DNA of 64,000 nucleotides from JAIBBG01 sp040381475 (GTDB taxonomy: Bacteria > Bacteroidota > Bacteroidia > Flavobacteriales_D > Sanyastnellaceae): assembly GCA_040381475.1 (NCBI GenBank), contig JBEIHH010000007.1:13793-77792 (forward strand). The letters are read 5' to 3'. The position numbers and the translations under genes are program-made. The notes under the pieces were generated by a model, which did not search any database, had not been told where the DNA came from, and was given only the letters and a program-made list of their open reading frames with translations. Positions 8,752 through 16,256 of the stretch are shown here, in pieces (position 1 is the first letter of the stretch; each line of letters starts with the position of its first letter).

Positions 8752-9863
8752 CCACCGATCTCGTCGATCGTTGGGGCGCCATGCTTCTTAAGAAGCCTCA
8801 CGTGTGACATAAACGCCTCCCGGAACGTTTTCTTCTCAAGGTACGGCACACCGAATTCATCCGCTGTTTGTTTAACTATGTCCGAAATAGCCGGATAGTG
8901 TACGTGACAAATTCTTGTAAACAAATGGTGTTCTACCTGATAATTCAACCCACCTACATACCATGATAGCAATTTGTTGCCGCGAGAAAAATTCATTGTC
9001 GTACTTAGTTGATGAACTGCCCAGGAATTTTCCATGTTTCCGTTGGCATCAGGAAGTGGAAACTCTGTCTCTTCCACTGTGTGCGCCATTTGGAATACCA
9101 CAGACAAGATAAGGCCCGCAATCACGTGCATCAGCAGAAAACCAGTCAACACTTTCCAGAAGGATATTCCGGCTATTACGGGCAGTCCGAGAAACATGAA
9201 GAAATAGGCAAGCTTCATTATAGAGGTGCCAATCAGCCACCAAATATTTGAACCGGTGCTTTTGCGATTAAGGCCGGCCTTTTTGTATTGAAAATACTGC
9301 ACCAGATCTTTCAGTAATCCCCAATAAAGCGTAAGTACAGAGTACAGAAAAAACGCGTAATACCATTGATGTCTGTGAACCGGCTTGGATTCGGCGTGAG
9401 GAGAAAGTCGTATGATCAACTTTGTGTCAATATCCTCATCAAGGCCACCGATATTCGTATACGTGTGGTGCAATAAATTATGCTGAAACTTCCAGTTTTC
9501 CACCGTTCCACCAAGTAGGTTAAGACTCGTGCCTACCAGCTTGTTGATCCTTTCGTTAGACGAATAAGCCCCATGGTTTGCGTCGTGCATCACACTCATG
9601 CCAATTCCAGCCAGAGCAATTCCGATCAGCGCCCATACAAGCAACTGCAAGACAAATGGCATTGGCACAACAAGAAGGACAACAAAAGGAGTAAAGTACG
9701 CAATTAGCAATATCGCCGTCTTAAGAATCATCGCACCATTGGCGTTTTGTGAGATTCCCTTTGATTCGAAATATTGATCAACCCGTTGTCTTAACGTACT
9801 GAAGAACAACAGCTGCTCTCCGGCAGCAAACCGGATTCCGGGATTTGATTTTTGATAATTCAA
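8748..9863 (-). CDS. Membrane fatty acid desaturase (acyl-CoA/linoleoyl-CoA desaturase type)
   Basis: A 371-residue integral membrane diiron desaturase. Three histidine boxes are present: HDANH (93-97), HNLLHH (128-133) and QVEHH (309-313). Hydrophobic segments lie at about 45-90, 168-190 and 212-260. The QVEHH form of box 3 is typical of front-end and linoleoyl-CoA desaturases. It introduces a double bond into acyl chains, adjusting membrane fluidity. The only in-frame start consistent with the upstream stop is TTG at 9863; a TATCTTTG -7 box lies 18 bases upstream on the same strand. The 3' end overlaps the neighbouring convergent gene by four bases. Confidence 0.93.
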   Translation of the reverse strand: MNYQKSNPGIRFAAGEQLLFFSTLRQRVDQYFESKGISQNANGAMILKTAILLIAYFTPFVVLLVVPMPFVLQLLVWALIGIALAGIGMSVMHDANHGAYSSNERINKLVGTSLNLLGGTVENWKFQHNLLHHTYTNIGGLDEDIDTKLIIRLSPHAESKPVHRHQWYYAFFLYSVLTLYWGLLKDLVQYFQYKKAGLNRKSTGSNIWWLIGTSIMKLAYFFMFLGLPVIAGISFWKVLTGFLLMHVIAGLILSVVFQMAHTVEETEFPLPDANGNMENSWAVHQLSTTMNFSRGNKLLSWYVGGLNYQVEHHLFTRICHVHYPAISDIVKQTADEFGVPYLEKKTFREAFMSHVRLLKKHGAPTIDEIGG

Positions 9864-9881
9864 AGAATAATATATAGACTA

Positions 9882-9889
9882 CAAAGATA
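9882..9889 (-). promoter_or_regulatory. -7 box TATCTTTG upstream of desaturase
   Basis: Plus-strand CAAAGATA reads as TATCTTTG on the minus strand, an exact TAnnTTTG match 18 bases upstream of the TTG start at 9863. It supports that unusual start. Confidence 0.5.
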
Positions 9890-9944
9890 GTATCTGATAG
9901 CGTGCATTCGTCATAGGTGAATTTATTTTGAATTCCATGAATAT

Positions 9945-10153
9945 TTCAACCCAATTTATGCATTCGGAATCGTAATGAAGCGCTGAAAGACAAAAAGGAC
10001 GGGCGCTCCCACAAGATTTTTACTTGAACGCGTATCACCGATACGGTGAAAATAAAAATCGAGGCTCGTCCCGAGAGGAACGATTCGGGGAAGTGCTTGT
10101 CATTGAGGGCTTTCAGCGATGTAATAGATTCCGAATGCATAAATTGGGTTCAA
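9945..10153. mobile_element. MITE-like palindromic element with candidate target duplication
   Basis: The element proper is 9950-10148 (199 bp). Its ends are perfect 22-bp inverted repeats (CCCAATTTATGC... at 9950-9971, its complement at 10127-10148). TTCAA occurs directly at both edges (9945-9949 and 10149-10153), as expected of a 5-bp target site duplication. Nested inverted matches continue inward: CGCTGAAAG 9981-9989 with 10110-10118; GATTTTTA 10015-10022 with TAAAAATC 10053-10060; and an inner TCACCG-ATA-CGGTGA hairpin at 10035-10049. No credible protein is encoded. It is probably a non-autonomous transposon remnant or a mobile palindromic repeat; a structured RNA gene is an alternative. 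Confidence 0.7.
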
Positions 10154-10182
10154 TACTAAATACATGTTACCAACCCTCTGCC

Positions 10183-10190
10183 TAACTTTG
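10183..10190 (+). promoter_or_regulatory. -7 box TAACTTTG upstream of TlpA-like lipoprotein
   Basis: An exact TAnnTTTG match 22 bases upstream of the TTG start at 10213, between the palindromic element and the gene. Confidence 0.45.
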
Positions 10191-10212
10191 CGACGCATTT
10201 TTTTTCGCCTTA

Positions 10213-11535
10213 TTGACTAAAGCTATACCATACCCATTCGACGCGCTCACGCACAAGTCCGGGAAAATCAATCCGGTATTATCTCTTTCATTTGTGGTGT
10301 TCATTGGCATTTCAGCGCTCTTGCTGGGCTGCAGAGAAAAGCCAGCCAATAAAGGAATTCGGTTGCTGCCCGGTACCTACGAGGTTCTGTTCAATGCTGG
10401 TGAGGTTGAAATACCTGCCCGGCTCAGGATTACAGAAGACCACAAATGGTGTTTTCACAATTGGGATGAAACCATTGTAATTGACTCGGTTGTGCTTTCA
10501 GACACGTCGTTCTTCATAAAAATGCCCTTATTTAACACAACTCTGGGAGGTAAAATACTCAGTGAAACAGAGTTCGAGGGCCGGTGGCGGGACTTATCAA
10601 GGGCCAGTCCATACAGTGTAGATTTCAAAGCCCGCCGAATATCCCCGGAGAATGTGGCTTGCGCTGTTGATATGGAAAAGAGTAATCAGAAAAGTATTTA
10701 TGAAGTAGTATTCTCACCTGGTTCTCCTGAAAATTCATCCAAAGCAGTTGGTGTTTTTTATAAAAAGAACAACCAACTGGTCGGTACTTTCATGACCGAA
10801 AGCGGCGACTATCGTTTTCTGCAGGGAGCTCATACCGGCTCGAGCATTGCGCTTTCTTCATTTGATGGCGCTCACCTATTCTATTTCTGCGCCAATGTTT
10901 CCGGCGACAGCCTCACAGGGGGAAAATTTTACAGCGGGAATCACTGGCAGGAAGATTGGACGGGGTTTGCCAATACCCATGCACGACTTCGGGATCCCGA
11001 CAGCCTTACCTACGTTACCAAAAAGGACGAGGCATTTAGATTCTACGCGCTCAATTCCCAGGGTGATTCAATTCTCTTCGATTCCGCTTTTTTCAAAAAC
11101 CGTGTGACCATTGTGCAGGTATTCGGCTCTTGGTGTCCCAATTGCACCGATGAAAGTATATTCATGAAACAACTCTACGCCAACAATAAAGACCGGGGAC
11201 TCATTATTCTTCCAATCGCCTTCGAAAGAAATCCAGACTTTGAAATTTCTAAAAACGCTGTTCTCAGCCAATTCAAAGAACTGGAACTCCAATATGAGCC
11301 ATATTTTGGCGGGTACAGCAAGGCTAGTGCCGCTAAGGTGTTTTCACAACTCAATACTATCAGCTCTTTCCCGACAACGATCTTCATCGACTCTTCTGGA
11401 TCTGTCAGGCGAATCCATACCGGCTTTTATGGGCCGGGTACCGGTGAGCACTTTCTGCACAACACAAAAGAAATTACTGACTTTGTAAATGAGCTGCTAA
11501 ACGAGTTGAAAGCACCGGTCAAAACGAGCCTATAA
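10213..11535 (+). CDS. TlpA-family thioredoxin-like lipoprotein
   Basis: A 440-residue envelope lipoprotein. The hydrophobic signal region (about 22-40) ends in the lipobox LLLGC (Cys about 41). A long beta-rich region follows (about 45-280), resembling the N-terminal domains of Bacteroidota thiol-disulfide oxidoreductases. A C-terminal TlpA/AhpC-like thioredoxin domain (about 290-435) has the redox motif WCPNC. It likely acts in the periplasm as a thiol-disulfide oxidoreductase. TTG at 10213 is chosen because no ATG lies before the hydrophobic signal segment and the preceding -7 box fits. The last six bases overlap the convergent downstream gene. Confidence 0.88.
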   Translation: MTKAIPYPFDALTHKSGKINPVLSLSFVVFIGISALLLGCREKPANKGIRLLPGTYEVLFNAGEVEIPARLRITEDHKWCFHNWDETIVIDSVVLSDTSFFIKMPLFNTTLGGKILSETEFEGRWRDLSRASPYSVDFKARRISPENVACAVDMEKSNQKSIYEVVFSPGSPENSSKAVGVFYKKNNQLVGTFMTESGDYRFLQGAHTGSSIALSSFDGAHLFYFCANVSGDSLTGGKFYSGNHWQEDWTGFANTHARLRDPDSLTYVTKKDEAFRFYALNSQGDSILFDSAFFKNRVTIVQVFGSWCPNCTDESIFMKQLYANNKDRGLIILPIAFERNPDFEISKNAVLSQFKELELQYEPYFGGYSKASAAKVFSQLNTISSFPTTIFIDSSGSVRRIHTGFYGPGTGEHFLHNTKEITDFVNELLNELKAPVKTSL

Positions 11536-12102
11536 CTCAACAAAAACAGCTATTCCTGCCGTGATTGTGGTTCGAAAAGAATCATTAGCAACAATGTCCG
11601 GCACATCAGTAGATTTGTTTTGCGAATAAACGCCATAGCCGACAAATACGTCCAAAGAAATGTATTTCTGTAGAACGTGCAGACCAGGACCAACCCCAAT
11701 GTTGAGGCCGTTTGAGGTGACTGTGTAATAATTCCTATCTGGTTGAGTGGGTGAATAGAAATATTCTTTTTGGGTTTCGTACTGGTATTCCACTCCGCCA
11801 TGCAAAAACAAAGTGCCCAGATCATATTCTCTGATCTTGCAATACAGAGATAACCCCGTATTATAAAAACTCCTCTCGTTATTGACGAATGGAACAAAAG
11901 AAATGTGCGCCCCCACTTTGTTTTTCCAGTAACGATATGCCAGTCCTTTTCCATTGCTCATGGATAAAATCAGTCCGATCGCATGACCGGACGGCTCCTT
12001 GAACTCCTTTGTTGTTTTAGCTACCCTCTCGCTTCCACCTTGCGAGGAGGCGGTGATTGCGCTCATCAAAAAGACCATAAAAACAACTGTTGTAATTCTC
12101 AT
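11530..12102 (-). CDS. Putative outer-membrane beta-barrel protein
   Basis: A 190-residue protein with a signal peptide (1-20, cleaved near SSQ). The mature part alternates short amphipathic beta strands separated by turns (KVGAHISFVPFVNN, SFYNTGLSLYCKI, LFLHGGVEYQYE, NGLNIGVGPGLHV, ISLDVFVGYGVYS, FRTTITAGIAVFVEL) and ends in an alternating hydrophobic strand, as in small outer-membrane barrels. No family was recognised. It ends within the 3' tail of the convergent lipoprotein gene and lies about 40 bases from the M28 peptidase gene end. Confidence 0.72.
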   Translation of the reverse strand: MRITTVVFMVFLMSAITASSQGGSERVAKTTKEFKEPSGHAIGLILSMSNGKGLAYRYWKNKVGAHISFVPFVNNERSFYNTGLSLYCKIREYDLGTLFLHGGVEYQYETQKEYFYSPTQPDRNYYTVTSNGLNIGVGPGLHVLQKYISLDVFVGYGVYSQNKSTDVPDIVANDSFRTTITAGIAVFVEL

Positions 12103-12141
12103 TGTATTGTGTTTTGGGTTATCCTCTCAGCAACAGAAGTA

Positions 12142-13725
12142 TTACCTTCCATCAAAAGTGTTTTTAACATCAACGCGGATACGCTCATCACGGTTTGCAA
12201 GCTCGCTAGCTGTGTGAAATACAAGCCTTGCAATTGTTGTCATCTTGTCGAACAATATTTTTTCGGTGTCGTCGCCGGGTTTATGATAATCCGCATGTAC
12301 CCCGCTAAAGTAAAAAATTACTGGTATCCCATTCTTGGCAAAGTTATAATGATCACTCCTGTAGTAGAAACGATTGGGGTCGTTAGGATCATTGTAAGTA
12401 TAGTCGAGTTTCAGTTTTGTGTGTTCCGTGTTGCACGACTCTGAGATTTTGTGCAATTCGGTACTCAGTTTGTCCGAGCCTATCAGATAGACATAATTAT
12501 CATCTTCATGCGCATCATCCTTTCGTCCTATCATATCGATATTCAAATTACATACTGTTTGCTCCAGAGGAAAAACAGGCTTATCACTATACCATTCACT
12601 ACCGAGCAACCCCTTTTCTTCGCCACTCACGTTCAGGATTAAAATGCTGCGTCTTGTTCCGTGACCGTTCTTTTTAGCTTGCACAAATGCCTCCGCAAGC
12701 TCAAGTGTTGTTACGGTCCCGCTTCCGTCATCATCTGCTCCATTGTTGATTTGTCCGTTGACAATACCAATGTGATCGTAATGTGCAGAAATTACTATTA
12801 CTTCGCTTTTTAAAACCGGGTCACTTCCCTCAATATAACACAAGACGTTCTCCGCTGTTAATCTTTCCAATTCCGGTTCCATGTGAAAAACCAGCTCTAA
12901 CGAGCCTTTTGCCCTTTGTGTTTTTCCTTTCTGGTGAATTTTTTGCATCATCTCACCGACACTTTTACCCGAAGACCCCAATAACTTATTCGCCATTTCG
13001 GGCGATATATAAATCATTGGAATTCTGCGATAATCTGACTCGGGTTCCTCGTTTCTATCGAGTCTCATCGGCGCCTGTTCCAGCCAATAGCTTACACGTT
13101 TCATGTAAGATTCATATTGCATATTCACAAACAAAATTGCCTTCGCTCCGCGCTTTGAGGCGGCCTCCGCTTTCAATTCCCAATTATCACCCCATTCGCT
13201 GCCCTCCGAACTTCCGGTGAGTAATTTGTTGCCTTTCTTATCCAGGGGCTCACCCAACAGGCAAATCACAATTTTATCCTTAACATCTACTTTTTTGTAG
13301 TCGTTGTATTTTTTTGTGTCAATGCCGTATCCCAGAAATACGATTTCATTGGCGCTCAGTTTTGTTTGTTCACTACCGAAAAAATAGAAGTCCTTGATGA
13401 AATCATATCTTTCTGCTCCTGCGGTGGCGAATGACTTAAGATAACTTTCCTTTTTCAGCGGATACTGCTGAAACCAGGAGCCATTGTTCGCAGGAAGAAC
13501 TCCCAGGCTCTGATAGTAGTCAGCTAGATATTGAGCAGCTTTCTTTTGACCGCGCTGCGCAGTTTCTCTTCCTTCATATTCATCCGATGCCAAAACTTGC
13601 AGGTGCTCTCTCAATTCTTCTGCTGTTATTGTTTCAGCATATGAATCAATGTGCTGCGCGATAAGCGTTTGCTCCACGTGAAAAATCAACAATCCAGCGA
13701 ACAGTATTTGTTTAATGGAACTCAT
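12142..13725 (-). CDS. Secreted M28-family zinc metallopeptidase with PA domain
   Basis: A 527-residue exported aminopeptidase-like enzyme. The signal peptide starts at MSSIKQILFAG; a protease-associated (PA) insert (about 110-260) precedes the M28 core. Metal ligands and catalytic residues are visible in order: SAHYDH (His), NGADDDGSG (Asp), SGEEKGLLGS (Glu-Glu), NIDMIGRKDD (Asp), and GVHADYHKPGDD (His). It probably trims peptides outside the cytoplasm. The start is set at 13725 because rpiB ends at 13727-13729 with TGA one base upstream (TGAAATG), so the genes are translationally close; earlier ATGs lie inside rpiB. Confidence 0.93.
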   Translation of the reverse strand: MSSIKQILFAGLLIFHVEQTLIAQHIDSYAETITAEELREHLQVLASDEYEGRETAQRGQKKAAQYLADYYQSLGVLPANNGSWFQQYPLKKESYLKSFATAGAERYDFIKDFYFFGSEQTKLSANEIVFLGYGIDTKKYNDYKKVDVKDKIVICLLGEPLDKKGNKLLTGSSEGSEWGDNWELKAEAASKRGAKAILFVNMQYESYMKRVSYWLEQAPMRLDRNEEPESDYRRIPMIYISPEMANKLLGSSGKSVGEMMQKIHQKGKTQRAKGSLELVFHMEPELERLTAENVLCYIEGSDPVLKSEVIVISAHYDHIGIVNGQINNGADDDGSGTVTTLELAEAFVQAKKNGHGTRRSILILNVSGEEKGLLGSEWYSDKPVFPLEQTVCNLNIDMIGRKDDAHEDDNYVYLIGSDKLSTELHKISESCNTEHTKLKLDYTYNDPNDPNRFYYRSDHYNFAKNGIPVIFYFSGVHADYHKPGDDTEKILFDKMTTIARLVFHTASELANRDERIRVDVKNTFDGR

Positions 13726-13726
13726 T

Positions 13727-14158
13727 TCAACTACATGCAATTTTATTGACTCTTTTCTCATGTCTTCCTCCCTCAAAAGTTGTATTCAAAAATCTATCAG
13801 TAATTTCAAAAGCGGTCTCTCGGGTGATAAAACGCGCCGGTAAACAAAGAATGTTTGCATCATTATGCTGACGCGCAAGTGAAGCAATTTCGGGCGTCCA
13901 ACAAATAGCCGCTCTGATATACTTGTGTTTGTTTGCTGCCATGGCCACACCATTCGCCGATCCACAAATCAATATACCCAATGCGTTTTCTCCTTCTACC
14001 TCTTGTGCGACCGCATGCGCATAGTCGGGATAATCCACACTATCAACAGAATGCGTGCCCATATCAGATACCACATAACCCAAACATTCAAGCCTATCCT
14101 TTAGCTCTTGCTTTAATTCAAATCCTGCATGATCACATCCTATCGAGATTCTGTTCAT
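13727..14158 (-). CDS. rpiB: Ribose 5-phosphate isomerase B
   Basis: A 143-residue RpiB/LacAB-family isomerase. The N-terminal GCDHAGFELK holds the catalytic-region Asp and His, and the CGSANGVAMAANKHKYIRAA block carries the nucleophilic Cys and the phosphate loop. RpiB interconverts ribose 5-phosphate and ribulose 5-phosphate in the non-oxidative pentose phosphate pathway. Family length is 140-160. It is the first gene of a two-gene unit with the M28 peptidase, a pairing that looks positional rather than functional. Confidence 0.95.
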   Translation of the reverse strand: MNRISIGCDHAGFELKQELKDRLECLGYVVSDMGTHSVDSVDYPDYAHAVAQEVEGENALGILICGSANGVAMAANKHKYIRAAICWTPEIASLARQHNDANILCLPARFITRETAFEITDRFLNTTFEGGRHEKRVNKIACS

Positions 14159-14735
14159 TATTTCATTCTATTACAATATTCAAAGATAAGTCTTAGTTAG
14201 TTTTCTAATAACACACCATTTCTCCATATCGGACAATTGTGCCACGTGAAAATCAACGCATTATAAATGCATTCCATCTTGTACACATGAAATCAGTTTT
14301 TCTTTTCATATCTCGGAAAGAAATAATCACAACAAAATTTGCAATACCGGAAAATCCTGCTATGACCAACACTGTTATTCACAACAGTAACAACATTATC
14401 ATTTTATATCATCCCCCAACGCACCGACCTATGAACAAATACAAACGCAAAAAAGACCAGTTCTTCTCAGCCTCCTCATATCTGAACACATGTTCATATC
14501 CAAACTAATTCGTTGATCACAAGCAACAAGTGTGGCTTAAAACTTGTTTATCGTATGATGAGAAACAATAAAATCAAATTATAGCACAATATTTTATACA
14601 GTGAATGAACAGCCCTATAAAAGAAGTACTATATCTTTAAAATATAAATATTATATGTTAAGTCAAAAGTATTTGGATTCGATTGCTTCGACCATTGAGT
14701 GACGCATGATGAATGAGTTAGTTTTGCATATCGAA
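14159..14735. other. AT-rich intergenic region with small palindromes (577 bp)
   Basis: A long AT-rich spacer between the divergent rpiB and MORN-like genes. It contains a CCACGTGAAA motif (14242-14251), the hairpin ACTGTT-ATTCAC-AACAGT (14371-14388), and the palindrome TGAACA-CA-TGTTCA (14483-14496), which resembles a dimeric regulator operator. A TATCTTTAAAATATAAATA stretch near 14630 may contain the promoter of the downstream operon. The one open frame here (14239-14508) has no coding character. Confidence 0.5.
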
Positions 14736-16253
14736 ATGAGAAGAGGATTTCTGATAACGGTTTTATCTCTGGCTTTAGGCTTCGCAGCTAAGGCACAGGG
14801 ACAATTCATGCAATTCAGATACGAAAATGGAATGATCAGCAGTGAGGGCTGGATGAAGGATGGAAAACCAGACGGTTATTGGAAAACTTACTATCAAGAC
14901 GGTGGACTGAAATCGGAAGGAAATAGAAAGAATTTTCAATTGGACTCCACGTGGAAATTCTACAGGGAGGATTCAACGTTGGAGAGATCCGTAACGTATT
15001 ACGAAGATTTGAGAAATGGAGTTGAACAGTTGTTTAACGGTAAAGGCAAGTTGATAGAAGAATTTATCAATGTGAATGGTGTTAGAAATGGCGAAGGAAA
15101 ATATTATTACGATACCGGAGAGTTAAAAAAGGTGGTCATGTTTGCCAATGGCAAAGAAGAGGGTAAATCAATTGAGTACGCCACAGATGGAAGAATAATT
15201 ACATTGTTGACGTATCGCAATGGATTCATTTACACTGAGGAGAGAATTAACCGGTTCGACGAGGAGAACAAACGAACAGGTGTTTGGAGAGATCTATATC
15301 CTGGCGGTATAGTGAGTGAGGATGGTAATTGGACGAAAGGACTGCGAAATGGAGTTTTCAAGTTTTACGACAAGAAAGGCGAATTGGAAAAGCTTGAAAA
15401 ATATCAGGATGGGGTGCTGGTAATAGATGAAGCAGTAACAGCAATTCTGGATATACGTCAGGAATATGATGAAAACGGAAAAGTCAAAAGTTCCGGACCA
15501 TACAGACAAGGAAGGAAGCAAGGGAATTTTAGAGAATATGATTCAGGTGGAAACGAAATCGGCGGAAGTCTGTATGATGGCGATATCAAAATAGGTGAGG
15601 GTAAAATTGATAGCCTGGGGAGACGAACAGGTCCTTGGAAATTGTTTTATCACGATGGTACCCTGCGTGCGGAAGGCGCTTATATACAAGGTATGAAAGA
15701 TGGGCCATGGACATACTATTTCAGCAATGGTAAGCAGGAACAAAAGGGAGTTTATAAAGATGATCTGCCAACCGGTCAATGGAAATGGTATTATAGTAAT
15801 GGCAGCCTGCACAGGGATGAGATGTATCGAAAGGGAAAAGAAGATGGGCATGCCGTGGAGTATGATTCAATTGGTAACGTCATCAATGAGGGCGACTTTG
15901 CTTACGGCATGAAATCTGGAATGTGGAAACTTACCGTCAATGACCATACAGAAGAGGGAGAGTACCAGGACGGAGAGCGCAATGGAACATGGACCTGGTA
16001 TCATGCCAATGGTAAGAAATCCTTTGAAGGCGAGTTTCAGGCGGGCATCCCCGTGGGTAAACATCGGTATTGGTATGAAAGCGGACAGCTTAATCAGGTC
16101 GGTTCCTATGAAGGCGGAGAGATGAATGGCAAGTGGAATTATTATGAGCCCAATGGAATACAAGTGCTTCAGCTGGAATACGAACAGGGACAGGTGGTAA
16201 GGATTAATGGGCAGAAGATAAAATTACCGAAAAACAAGAGCGAAGAGAACTAA
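14736..16253 (+). CDS. Secreted MORN-like (YwqK-type) repeat protein
   Basis: From the ATG at 14736 the protein has 505 residues, starting with the signal peptide MRRGFLITVLSLALGFAAKA. An earlier in-frame ATG (14706) would add ten residues before the signal. The rest is a run of about 18 tandem repeats of roughly 23 residues of the form DGxxxGxWxxYYxxGxLxxEGxY, the toxin_YwqK/MORN-like repeat that folds as an extended beta-meander. These proteins are usually exported and may bind surfaces or partner proteins; none has a firm role. The kinase gene starts three bases after its stop codon, so the two are almost certainly co-translated. Confidence 0.88.
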   Translation: MRRGFLITVLSLALGFAAKAQGQFMQFRYENGMISSEGWMKDGKPDGYWKTYYQDGGLKSEGNRKNFQLDSTWKFYREDSTLERSVTYYEDLRNGVEQLFNGKGKLIEEFINVNGVRNGEGKYYYDTGELKKVVMFANGKEEGKSIEYATDGRIITLLTYRNGFIYTEERINRFDEENKRTGVWRDLYPGGIVSEDGNWTKGLRNGVFKFYDKKGELEKLEKYQDGVLVIDEAVTAILDIRQEYDENGKVKSSGPYRQGRKQGNFREYDSGGNEIGGSLYDGDIKIGEGKIDSLGRRTGPWKLFYHDGTLRAEGAYIQGMKDGPWTYYFSNGKQEQKGVYKDDLPTGQWKWYYSNGSLHRDEMYRKGKEDGHAVEYDSIGNVINEGDFAYGMKSGMWKLTVNDHTEEGEYQDGERNGTWTWYHANGKKSFEGEFQAGIPVGKHRYWYESGQLNQVGSYEGGEMNGKWNYYEPNGIQVLQLEYEQGQVVRINGQKIKLPKNKSEEN

Positions 16254-16256
16254 ACT

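Noticed and set aside
9946..10140. 64-codon open frame on the minus strand inside the palindromic element
   Set aside because: It overlaps the inverted repeats exactly, has no family match or coding character, and is explained by the palindrome.
14239..14508. 89-codon open frame in the AT-rich spacer
   Set aside because: The composition is AT-driven with no recognisable domain or plausible start signal, so it looks like chance open sequence.
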